Shown here piece after piece: positions 1-6,167 of a stretch of DNA of 19,566 nt; position 1 is the first letter of the stretch, and each line of letters opens with the position of its first letter. The notes under the pieces are model-generated. The model was not told the DNA's origin. It was given only the letters and a program-made list of their open reading frames with translations, and did not search any database. The stretch comes from Verrucomicrobia bacterium UBA3214 (GTDB lineage: Bacteria > Verrucomicrobiota > Kiritimatiellia > RFP12 > UBA1067), in assembly GCA_002363575.1 (NCBI GenBank), contig DEWI01000078.1:30848-50413 (forward strand). Reading direction: 5' to 3'. A program made the position numbers and the translations under genes.

Positions 1-22
1 CGAGGCGGGCGCGCCCGCCTCG
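1..22. repeat. Perfect GC-rich palindrome at window edge
   Basis: The 22 bases form a perfect inverted repeat: a 10-base arm ending in GGGC, a GC centre, and the exact reverse complement. It lies about 95 bases past the stop codon of the V-ATPase K gene, so it could be a transcript-end hairpin for that operon, but no T-run is visible on either side within the window. The arm may continue to the left beyond the window, which cannot be seen. The stretch 23-115 shows no convincing gene. Confidence 0.6.
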
Positions 23-115
23 CTTCGCCGCCGCGCATCCGGGACCGGGGGACGGCTTTACGCCGCGGCCGCCCCGCGAACGAATGCGCGATGTCCTTTC
101 CGGGAGGCGCGAAGC

Positions 116-574
116 CTACTTGATCGAGCCGAGCGCGATGAGCGCGAACACCATCGCGAAAATGGCGACGGTCTCGACGATGCCGAGCGCGGCGAGGTAG
201 TTGGTGAAGCCTTGGTTCGTCTCCGCCTGCGCGTCGCAGGCGGCGGCACCCGCACGCCCCTGGAAGAGCGCGGAAAGCCCGATCGCCAGCCCAGCGAAGA
301 TTCCCGCCACGAGCACCGGCACTCCGGAGCCTTGCGCGACATTGCCGACCTTGCCGAGCATGATGAACATCAGAATCATTCCGTAGAGCGTCTGCGTGAT
401 CGGCGCGCCGACGAACGAGAGCAGTAGGAACGGTGCGCTCTTGCCCGCCGCATAGCATTTCTTCCATGCGCCTACGGCCGCGGAGGCCGCGAAGCCCGTG
501 CCGAACGCGCTGCCCGCGCCGGCCAGTCCGAGACAGGCAATCGCGCCCGCCACGATCATTGCTGAATCACTCAT
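116..574 (-). CDS. atpK: V-type ATP synthase subunit K (rotor-ring proteolipid)
   Basis: This 152-residue protein is the membrane rotor-ring subunit of a V-type ATPase; a ring of copies carries ions across the inner membrane. Four hydrophobic helices form two hairpins, the duplicated V-type layout. The second hairpin holds the ion-binding glutamate, E134 in GIVETVAIF. T60-Q61 (APITQTLYG) and Q105 (ALFQGRAGAA) line up with residues that bind Na+ in Enterococcus hirae NtpK, so Na+ coupling is plausible, though the leucine ligand of that protein appears as A57 here. The start was chosen because AAAGGA sits 7 bases before this ATG; the longer open frame upstream runs into subunit I and is not proteolipid-like. 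It lies 32 bases after subunit I and is the last gene seen of the D-I-K unit. Identity is firm; the transported ion is inferred. Confidence 0.93.
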   Translation of the reverse strand: MSDSAMIVAGAIACLGLAGAGSAFGTGFAASAAVGAWKKCYAAGKSAPFLLLSFVGAPITQTLYGMILMFIMLGKVGNVAQGSGVPVLVAGIFAGLAIGLSALFQGRAGAAACDAQAETNQGFTNYLAALGIVETVAIFAMVFALIALGSIK

Positions 575-606
575 TGTTTTTTCCTTTCTTTGGTGTAGTC
601 GAGAAG

Positions 607-2307
607 TCAAGCGTTTTTCGCGAAGGGCTTGAATGCGTAGCCCGCCCACGAAACACCCTTGTGGTTGGAGAATTCCAGCGTGTTCAAACGCACCGCGTGC
701 ACGAGAATCGACAGCCCGGCCATCGCCAGATTCAGCGCGTGGCCGACTACGAGAATCGCGACCATCGGGACGACCTTGAGCCACAGCGGCAGATCAAGAC
801 CCGTCGCCATCGCGTTGAAATTCTCCGCGACTTTCACGGATGCGAGGCCGACCGCGAACAGGCGCACGTACGAGATTATGTCGCCCAGCGCACTCATTAT
901 ATTGAGCGGCAGCATGCCAAGCTCGGCGCCGCGCGTCTTCAATTCCGACGGCTTCACGGTGAAGAGGAAGACGAGCGCGATGGAGACCGCGCCTACGACC
1001 ATCCCCCACTGCGGCACGCCGGGGAAAATCCCGACGATCGAGTTCGTCACGAGATACATGAGCACGAGGACGCCCGCCCACCCCAGCTCCGCTAGCGCCG
1101 TCGTGTCCGGGAAGCGGCAGACCGCGTTCCAGAGGCGCGCCAGCACGAGGTGCGAAGCGCCGATCGTGAAGCACAGCAGCATCATGTTCTTGTAGCTCGG
1201 ATCTGCCAGCCATTCGACCGTCGGCCAATCCTTGCACGCGGGGATGGCGGCGCCGAACCATGTGTTCGAGAGCAATCCCCACGCGATCGTCGCGCAGGAG
1301 AATACGCTCATCAGCACGAGCCAGCTGCGCGCGACGGGGTTCTTCTTCTCCGCGCTCGCGTACTTCTTCCAGCCGAACAGCGTGGCGGCGAGGAAGATCG
1401 CGCCATACGCGCCATCGCCCACCAGCATCGCGAAGAATATGGAGAAGTAGCACATGAAGGGCACGGAGACGTCGGCTTCGGTATATGCCGGCGCGATCCC
1501 CAGCCCGTCGAAAAGCGCTTTCACCGGACGGAAAAAGCGCGGCGGCTCGATCAGCGTGGGCGGGGTTTCGCCCGGCTCCGGATCGCGCGCCAGCCATCCC
1601 CACGAATTCTCTTTCGCGGCGGCTTCGAGCGCGGCGAGCTTCGGCGCGGGAATCCAGCCTGCGATGGAGGCGAGAGGCCCGCGGCGCGCGATCAGCTCCT
1701 TGGCCGCGCTGAAGGCGATCTTGTCGGCGATCGCCGGGAAGGCGGAGATGATCGAATCTTCGTCGCTTGCGGCGAGGCGCGAATCTATCGCGAGCACGTC
1801 GGCGGCGATGCGGTCGTATTCCTCGCGCATTTCGCCTAGGCTCTTCTCCGGCAGCGGAACGCGGTCGCTTTTATCGACGGCATCGGCGTCGCAGCTGATG
1901 AAATACGTGCCGTCCTTCTTGAGACGCAGGAAAACTCCGGAATCGGCGAGCTTGCGCGCGAGCGCGGGATCGAAATCCCCGTACGGCGCGTAGAGGCGCA
2001 GGCTCTTTTCGAGCGCGGCGGCGCGCGCCATGAGGTCGTCGCGCTTCGCGGCGGCTTCGAGGATCGACGAAGTTTCGCACGGCAGCTTCTGCAGCGAAGC
2101 CGCGTAATCCTTTCCTTCGCGCGCTTTGAGAATGAGGCGCACGGCGCGCTCGGCGTCGGCGGCTTCGCCTTTGGCTTCGGCGACTTCCGCGCCTTTCGCC
2201 GCCGCGAGATCGAGATGCACGGCGCCGAAGGCGCGCAGCTTTTCCAGCGTTTCTTCCGCCTCGCTTTCAACGCAGACGAGGTCGAGATGCTTCATCTTGA
2301 CAATCAT
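607..2307 (-). CDS. atpI: V-type ATP synthase subunit I (stator membrane subunit a)
   Basis: This 566-residue protein is the large stator subunit that forms the ion half-channels beside the rotor ring. The first ~270 residues are a soluble, charged, helical arm that contacts the peripheral stalk. The C-terminal half is a multi-helix membrane domain with family motifs: FFAMLVGDGAYG near 291-302 and LGDIISYVRLFAVGLAS near 474-490, where R482 matches the essential channel arginine of the family. It is a little shorter than typical homologues of 600-660 residues. The start is set by AGGAGG 7 bases before the ATG, and the ATG overlaps the TGA of subunit D (TGATG), which implies translational coupling. 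An internal ATG four codons later is possible but has no better ribosome site. Confidence 0.93.
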   Translation of the reverse strand: MIVKMKHLDLVCVESEAEETLEKLRAFGAVHLDLAAAKGAEVAEAKGEAADAERAVRLILKAREGKDYAASLQKLPCETSSILEAAAKRDDLMARAAALEKSLRLYAPYGDFDPALARKLADSGVFLRLKKDGTYFISCDADAVDKSDRVPLPEKSLGEMREEYDRIAADVLAIDSRLAASDEDSIISAFPAIADKIAFSAAKELIARRGPLASIAGWIPAPKLAALEAAAKENSWGWLARDPEPGETPPTLIEPPRFFRPVKALFDGLGIAPAYTEADVSVPFMCYFSIFFAMLVGDGAYGAIFLAATLFGWKKYASAEKKNPVARSWLVLMSVFSCATIAWGLLSNTWFGAAIPACKDWPTVEWLADPSYKNMMLLCFTIGASHLVLARLWNAVCRFPDTTALAELGWAGVLVLMYLVTNSIVGIFPGVPQWGMVVGAVSIALVFLFTVKPSELKTRGAELGMLPLNIMSALGDIISYVRLFAVGLASVKVAENFNAMATGLDLPLWLKVVPMVAILVVGHALNLAMAGLSILVHAVRLNTLEFSNHKGVSWAGYAFKPFAKNA

Positions 2308-2942
2308 CAGGCAACCTCCTGGGCAGTTGCGCCGGTAGCTTGCGCGGTTTCTTCGGGCACGCGGGATTTCGCGATCTTCCCGCGCGTGACGGCGGCCGTC
2401 TGCTCGTCGCCGAGCGCGATCTTGATAACGCGGATCGCCTCTTTGCATTCAGGGATTTTGACTTTCTCGAAGAGGTTTACGCGCTGGCTGGTGGTCTGGA
2501 GTTCGAGCGTGACAAGGCGGCGTTGCTCGTCGTAAATCTTGCGCTCGCATTGCAGCGTGAGGATTCTGGCGATAGCCGCCGCCGCGTCGTCCACCCACGC
2601 CGGAGTCGCCCAGGCGTCGATTTCGCGCGTTTCCGTCTCCACTGCTTCGAAAGTCGGGATCGCGACGCCGGCGATGTTCGCCTGTCCCGTTTTGACGGCT
2701 TTCACGCCTACGAGGCTGTCGAGGAGCGAAGGCTCCGTCGCGAGAAGCCCCGTCCATGACGCGAGAGACGCGCGCTCGGCCGCTTCGCGCCGCGCCGTCT
2801 CTTCGGCTTTGGCGCCGATGCCGGCGATCTCGCTTTGCAACTGCTGCTTTTTGAGCTGTAGCATCGGGAGAAAGCGCTGAAACCTTTTCAAGGCGTCCGT
2901 CTGCGCCTTCAATTCGGTTTTCGTTAGTTTGATCTTAGCCAT
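2307..2942 (-). CDS. atpD: V-type ATP synthase subunit D (central rotor axle)
   Basis: This 211-residue protein is the central-stalk subunit that turns inside the catalytic A3B3 ring. The N-terminal MAKIKLTKTELKAQ and the C-terminal TTSQRVNLFEKVKIPE stretch are typical of the family, and both ends are long helices expected to pair as the coiled-coil axle. Length is normal. No Shine-Dalgarno sequence precedes the ATG. Instead a perfect TATAAT lies only 11 bases upstream, so the transcript probably has a leader of a few bases at most. The gene opens the D-I-K unit; the A and B genes that usually lie just before D are not adjacent here, so the rest of the enzyme must be encoded elsewhere or beyond the window. 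Confidence 0.93.
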   Translation of the reverse strand: MAKIKLTKTELKAQTDALKRFQRFLPMLQLKKQQLQSEIAGIGAKAEETARREAAERASLASWTGLLATEPSLLDSLVGVKAVKTGQANIAGVAIPTFEAVETETREIDAWATPAWVDDAAAAIARILTLQCERKIYDEQRRLVTLELQTTSQRVNLFEKVKIPECKEAIRVIKIALGDEQTAAVTRGKIAKSRVPEETAQATGATAQEVA

Positions 2943-2953
2943 TGCAAGAGTAT

Positions 2954-2982
2954 ATTATACCAAATATTCCGTGCGGCGGTTC
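2954..2982 (-). promoter_or_regulatory. Promoter of the V-ATPase D-I-K unit
   Basis: On the minus strand TATAAT occupies 2959-2954, a perfect -10 box, 11 bases before the subunit D start codon. The -35 position (about 2977-2982, reading GAACCG) is poor, so activation or an alternative spacing may be needed. The -35 area overlaps the left arm of the inverted repeat at 2971-3025. Confidence 0.6.
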
Positions 2983-3025
2983 CTGGAAACGGGCATGAAA
3001 ACTTTCGCCCGTTTCCCCGCCGCAC
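2971..3025. repeat. Long interrupted inverted repeat in V-ATPase promoter region
   Basis: GTGCGGCGG (2971-2979) pairs with CCGCCGCAC (3017-3025), and GGAAACGGGC (2985-2994) pairs with GCCCGTTTCC (3007-3016). A one-sided 5-base bulge, TTCCT, lies between the two stems and a 12-base loop caps the structure, giving 19 perfect base pairs. It sits between the ABM-protein gene and subunit D, both read on the minus strand, and touches the -35 zone. It could end read-through from the upstream gene, act as a protein-binding site, or both. No T-run follows it. Confidence 0.7.
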
Positions 3026-3030
3026 GACCG

Positions 3031-3048
3031 GGCCGCCGCATGGCGGCC
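3031..3048. repeat. GC-rich hairpin downstream of ABM-protein gene
   Basis: GGCCGCC (3031-3037) and GGCGGCC (3042-3048) form a 7-bp stem with the 4-base loop GCAT. It lies 25 bases past the stop codon at 3074 and could help end that transcript, but no T-run follows. Confidence 0.5.
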
Positions 3049-3073
3049 GCCGCGTACATGCCGCATCGCGGCG

Positions 3074-3349
3074 CTACATCGCGAATTTCTCGATCTTCAT
3101 CGCGCCGCAGCTCTCGATTATGGCGACGTTCTTCGTGAAAGGCGCCGAAGCGGAGTGTGCCGCGAGCGCGGCTTCGTCGCGCCATGTTTCGCATATGAGA
3201 AGGACGCCCGGCCGCGTGGCCGAAGAAAATACGTCGTATGCGACGCATCCGTCCTGCTTCAGCGACGCGGCTGTCAATTCCTTCGCGGCGGCGAGCGCCT
3301 CTTCCGTCTTTCCTTCTTTCGCCTGGAAGAAGCAATTCAATCTGATCAT
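3074..3349 (-). CDS. Putative quinol monooxygenase (ABM-domain protein)
   Basis: This 91-residue protein matches the antibiotic-biosynthesis-monooxygenase fold, a small dimeric ferredoxin-like barrel seen in YgiN-type quinol monooxygenases and related cofactor-free oxygenases. Family marks visible are the N-terminal strand MIRLNCFFQAKEGK, a helix around residues 14-30, the GCVAYDVF strand, the E54-T-W56 motif and H65 in the following helix. It has no signal peptide, so it should be cytoplasmic. AAGGAG lies 7 bases before the ATG, and TATATA about 13 bases above that may serve as a -10 box. The gene sits 78 bases after the UGSC-fusion gene on the same strand, so co-transcription is possible. 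Many members lack a proven substrate; function is inferred from family only. Confidence 0.8.
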   Translation of the reverse strand: MIRLNCFFQAKEGKTEEALAAAKELTAASLKQDGCVAYDVFSSATRPGVLLICETWRDEAALAAHSASAPFTKNVAIIESCGAMKIEKFAM

Positions 3350-3385
3350 GGCTCTGCTCCTTGTTATATATATTGAACTTCATGC

Positions 3386-3427
3386 CCCGCTTTCGCGGGA
3401 CTTCGCCGGCAGCGCGCGGCCGCCGGC
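3386..3427 (-). terminator. Two hairpins after the UGSC-fusion gene
   Basis: Right after the stop codon at 3428, bases 3405-3413 and 3419-3427 form a 9-bp stem with one A-C mismatch and a 5-base loop. A second small hairpin follows: CCCGC/GCGGG at 3386-3390 and 3395-3399 with loop TTTC. Neither is followed by a T-run on the minus strand, so these are weak or Rho-assisted terminator candidates, or 3'-end stabilisers. Confidence 0.4.
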
Positions 3428-5329
3428 TCATTTTTCCTTGAGAAGGCGTTCCCAGTCCGCCGGCAGCTTGATGGCTATCGTCTTGGTCGCGCCGCCGGGC
3501 ACGCAAAGAACCTTGTTGCGCGACGGATCGCCGGTGACGATGAACGCGCTCTTGCCGCGCTCCATCGCCGGCACGGTGGGAAGCGTATTGAAGCCAGTCC
3601 AGTCGAGCCATGGCGGCGTCGGCGTGCGCGCGGCGTTTTCTGTGCGCGAGATTTTCATGCGGTGGCGTGCGATGGTATAAGTCTCCGGATCGAAAGCGCT
3701 GCCAGGGTTTCCCCAGTAGTTCGCGAAGGCGCGCTCGTCCAGCGGAATGCGCGCGGCGGCGACGACCGCGTCTTCAAGCTCGCGCTTGGTCTTGTATCTG
3801 CCCGCGAGATTCTTCGCCACTCCCGGCGTGATGAGAAAAACGCGGTACGTGCAAGGCATTCCGCTGCGCACGGCCATCTGCGACTTTTCCGTGGCGTCGT
3901 AGGCGATCAAGTCCTTGATGCGCTCGGCATCCACCGTCGCCGGCACGAGATTGTTCCCCCAGTTCACGGCGGATGCCGCCGTCAGCGTCGAGACGCCTTT
4001 CTTGTAGCCGAGCTGCTCGTTGTGCGGAAGCCAGCCGACGGCGCGCGTTGCTTCATCGTTTTCCGCCAGGCACCACGGCATAAGGTAGCCGAAAGTCCCC
4101 ATGCGGTTCTCCTTTATCTTGTAGCCGCCGAGATTCAGCATCGCCAGATTGATGAAGCGCCCGAACGCCGCATTGCGCGCCGCGGAAATCTCCCCTTGCC
4201 CGCAGTCCAGTCCGAGCTGGGCGACTATCGGGCCGTTCAGCCAGCAATATGGCGTCCATGCGTGCGTAGAGGCGAGCGGACGCCGGAAATTGCCGTCCAT
4301 CATCGCTTCCGTGAATGCCAGCGCGAGTGGCATGAATTCCGGCGGGCATCCCGACATGGCGGCGTTGACGGCGACATCGCGCACCGTGGTGATGTGCATC
4401 GCCGGCGGTATCGTGCCGATCTGGAAATCCGGCGCGAGGTCGGTGAACTTGAGGAATTTGTTTACTAGTTCCTCCGTCGGGAAGTTGATCGGCAGGCCGT
4501 CCGTCCAGCCGGAATCCAAGAAGATTTGTTCGAGCTGCCTGGGCGTGCCGGTGATGATTTGGGCGCTTGGCGCGGCGGCGGGTTCGGCCGGTTGCGCCGC
4601 GCCGGCCTTCGTCTGTTCGCCGGTCAGCGCGGCTTTGATTTGCGGCCATAGCGAAGTGCGCGTTTTTTCCAGCAGCGTCTCGCGCGGTTCGGCGGCGAAC
4701 GAGCCTTTGTATTCGGCGATCGCGAGGACGGCCAGCCCCGCGTCGCGCGCCGCGCTTTTCGCCTGCTCCACGAAACCCGTCGCCGCGATCATCACCGAAG
4801 GGATTCCGATTTCTTCTGCGGCGATGCACGAGCCTGCTTCGCGCGGCGTGCAAAGCCCGCAGCCGCCGTTGCCGGCGATCACCGCATCCACGCCGAAGTC
4901 GCGCAGCCGCTCCTGGAAGGCGACCTTCTCGCGCCTTGTCACTCCCGGACGGGGAAACGGACCGGCGGCGCCGATTTCATCCAGCAGATAGATTTTCGCC
5001 GTCGGGAATTCCGCGAGTATCAGCTTTTTCAATTCCGGGTGCGTGACTTTCGCCATGAACGAGCCGCCGACGATCGCTATCGTCTTGCCCTCTAACGTGG
5101 AAAGGCGGGGCGCGCTCCTGATCGGCTTGGACGCCACGCTCGGCGGCACGGGCGAATATACGCTGAGTTCCTTTGCGTCTTTCCCATCGTGCGCGCATGA
5201 CTCGAACAGGCACTGTTGGGCGCGCGCGCCCGTTGAAAACGTCGAGAGCGCGAGCGCCATTGCCGCGAAGCGCCAGAGTGCCTCTGCTTTCATCATCTTG
5301 CCCAGAGAAGAACCTTTTCCGATTTTCAT
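3428..5329 (-). CDS. Secreted UGSC-family protein fused to its partner domain
   Basis: This 633-residue protein starts with a Sec signal peptide: a basic start, a hydrophobic core (FAAMALALSTFSTG) and a likely cut after ARA at residue 37. Residues ~80-235 resemble the UGSC (seleno)protein domain. The redox motif appears as C157-G-L-C160 in GNGGCGLCTPREAG, so Cys stands where some relatives use selenocysteine and Leu replaces Ser. An Ala/Pro-rich linker (~240-257) leads to a second domain (~262-633) beginning with DSGWTDGLPINFPTEE and containing VNAAMSGCPP and a WLNGPIV segment. That domain is known from proteins encoded beside UGSC genes, often vaguely called thioredoxin-like. The biochemical role of both families is, to my knowledge, unsettled. 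The start ATG was chosen because a TATAAT ends 6 bases before it; the ATG at 5362 lies upstream of that promoter, and the paired ATGs at 5296/5293 are alternatives. Confidence 0.72.
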   Translation of the reverse strand: MKIGKGSSLGKMMKAEALWRFAAMALALSTFSTGARAQQCLFESCAHDGKDAKELSVYSPVPPSVASKPIRSAPRLSTLEGKTIAIVGGSFMAKVTHPELKKLILAEFPTAKIYLLDEIGAAGPFPRPGVTRREKVAFQERLRDFGVDAVIAGNGGCGLCTPREAGSCIAAEEIGIPSVMIAATGFVEQAKSAARDAGLAVLAIAEYKGSFAAEPRETLLEKTRTSLWPQIKAALTGEQTKAGAAQPAEPAAAPSAQIITGTPRQLEQIFLDSGWTDGLPINFPTEELVNKFLKFTDLAPDFQIGTIPPAMHITTVRDVAVNAAMSGCPPEFMPLALAFTEAMMDGNFRRPLASTHAWTPYCWLNGPIVAQLGLDCGQGEISAARNAAFGRFINLAMLNLGGYKIKENRMGTFGYLMPWCLAENDEATRAVGWLPHNEQLGYKKGVSTLTAASAVNWGNNLVPATVDAERIKDLIAYDATEKSQMAVRSGMPCTYRVFLITPGVAKNLAGRYKTKRELEDAVVAAARIPLDERAFANYWGNPGSAFDPETYTIARHRMKISRTENAARTPTPPWLDWTGFNTLPTVPAMERGKSAFIVTGDPSRNKVLCVPGGATKTIAIKLPADWERLLKEK

Positions 5330-5335
5330 GCCACT

Positions 5336-5363
5336 ATTATAGCATATTTCATTCTGTTCCAAC
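5336..5363 (-). promoter_or_regulatory. Promoter of the UGSC-fusion gene
   Basis: On the minus strand TTGGAA lies 15 bases before a perfect TATAAT at 5341-5336. With normal geometry the transcript would start at about 5329, which is the A of the proposed ATG. That predicts a leaderless mRNA, in keeping with the absence of any Shine-Dalgarno sequence. Confidence 0.6.
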
Positions 5364-5510
5364 GATTGAATCTCGTCTTTTTTGCATTCTCTTCAAATGC
5401 CCGGCAATCGCGAAAACGCACTGAATAATTGGCTTTTCGCCGCTTTTGGCGCGATTAACGGCGTTTCCCGCCGCGGATGCCGCATGCCGCCGGAATGCGC
5501 GGGGAAGGGC

Positions 5511-5543
5511 TTTGCCGGGCGACGGGCGGCAAATGCTTTTTTT
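5511..5543 (+). terminator. Terminator-like hairpin with T-run upstream of mraZ
   Basis: TTTGCCG (5511-5517) and CGGCAAA (5527-5533) make a 7-bp stem with a 9-base loop, followed after TGC by seven Ts (5537-5543). This is the only hairpin noticed in the window with a proper T-run. No plus-strand gene precedes it, so it would end either an unseen short RNA started between 5365 and 5510 or stray transcription entering the mraZ promoter region. I see no convincing gene in the 355-base stretch 5330-5684; short open frames there have no family resemblance. Confidence 0.45.
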
Positions 5544-5596
5544 CTTGCGCGGATGCCGTCAATAGTGGGAAATATAAAAAATGTTCCTCAGCCCCC

Positions 5597-5625
5597 TTGC
5601 GGCGCGGTGTCAGAAAGTGTATAAT
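5597..5625 (+). promoter_or_regulatory. Promoter of the mraZ division cluster
   Basis: TTGCGG (5597-5602) and TATAAT (5620-5625) are spaced 17 bases apart, a standard housekeeping-type promoter. Transcription would begin near 5632, giving a leader of about 53 bases before the mraZ ATG at 5685. The -10 box lies inside the GTGT repeat array described separately. Confidence 0.75.
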
Positions 5626-5640
5626 GGTGTCGTCAAGTGT
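5606..5640 (+). promoter_or_regulatory. Probable MraZ operator: four RGTGT boxes every 10 bp
   Basis: GGTGT (5606-5610), AGTGT (5616-5620), GGTGT (5626-5630) and AGTGT (5636-5640) are direct repeats with exactly 5-base spacers. MraZ is known to bind such arrays at its own promoter: TGGGN boxes spaced by 5 bases in Escherichia coli, and AAAGTG[T/G] boxes in mollicutes. The second box here reads AAAGTGT in context. The array straddles the -10 element and start site, so bound MraZ should block transcription. MraZ binding is inferred from architecture and position. Confidence 0.7.
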
Positions 5641-5684
5641 TGAAAGAAGTTGCACAGAGTACCGCGAAGTCGGAGAAAGAGAGC

Positions 5685-6122
5685 ATGGGCTTCCTGATCG
5701 GGAGGCACACGCATTCCCTCGATCCGAAAAAGCGAGTGACGATACCGAGCGAGTGGCGCGAAATGCTCGGCAACCCTAAATATGTATTTGTCCTTCCCGA
5801 CCAGAAGCAGAGGTGCCTAAATATAATTCCGCAAGAAGAAATGGAAGCGCGCTTGCAGAGTCTGCGGCAACAGGCGCTTTTCGATCCGCGCTTGACGGTG
5901 GCGCTGCGCACGATCGGCGCGAATTCGGAGCAGCTTCCTCTCGATGTCGCCGGGCGCATCCGCATAAGCGACCGCCTGCTGAAATTCGCAGGTTTGACCA
6001 GCTCGATCGCGATGGTCGGCGCGGTGCGCAAGATAGAGTTGTGGGCGCCCGAGGCGCTTCCGCCGGAAGACGAAATCGATCAAAACGCGCTGGCCGACGC
6101 GATGGCTGTCGCCGGCTTCTGA
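5685..6122 (+). CDS. mraZ: MraZ, DNA-binding repressor of the division cluster
   Basis: This 145-residue protein is the AbrB-like transcription factor that heads division and cell-wall (dcw) clusters and represses its own promoter. MraZ proteins carry two swapped-hairpin repeats with DPKKRVTIP-like motifs. Both are visible: HSLDPKKRVTIPSEWREML near residues 10-28, and the second repeat, LDVAGRIRISDRLLKFAGL. The ATG at 5685 follows GGAG by 9 bases and starts the protein right at the family's usual N-terminus (MGFLIGRHTHSLD). A GTG 48 bases upstream, at 5637, is open but lies within the operator and only about 5 bases past the expected transcript start, so it was not used. rsmH follows 45 bases later. 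Confidence 0.92.
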   Translation: MGFLIGRHTHSLDPKKRVTIPSEWREMLGNPKYVFVLPDQKQRCLNIIPQEEMEARLQSLRQQALFDPRLTVALRTIGANSEQLPLDVAGRIRISDRLLKFAGLTSSIAMVGAVRKIELWAPEALPPEDEIDQNALADAMAVAGF

Positions 6123-6167
6123 CAACAAAGATATTTGAATCAAGTCTGCAAACACAGTCTGCATGCC

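Noticed and set aside
575..784. A longer start for the V-ATPase K protein, reaching into subunit I
   Set aside because: The extra N-terminus is charged and unlike proteolipids, whereas the ATG at 574 has a good ribosome site and gives the family's normal length.
4850..4900. A possible selenocysteine codon at the UGSC motif
   Set aside because: The codon at the Sec position encodes Cys (C157) and no in-frame UGA is present.
5382..5624. Small open frames on both strands in the gap before mraZ
   Set aside because: No ribosome sites, no recognisable sequence features, and they cross the promoter and terminator-like elements.
5637..5684. A GTG start for MraZ that adds 16 residues
   Set aside because: The GTG lies in the last operator box, about 5 bases past the expected transcript start, and the ATG at 5685 has GGAG 9 bases upstream and fits the family N-terminus.
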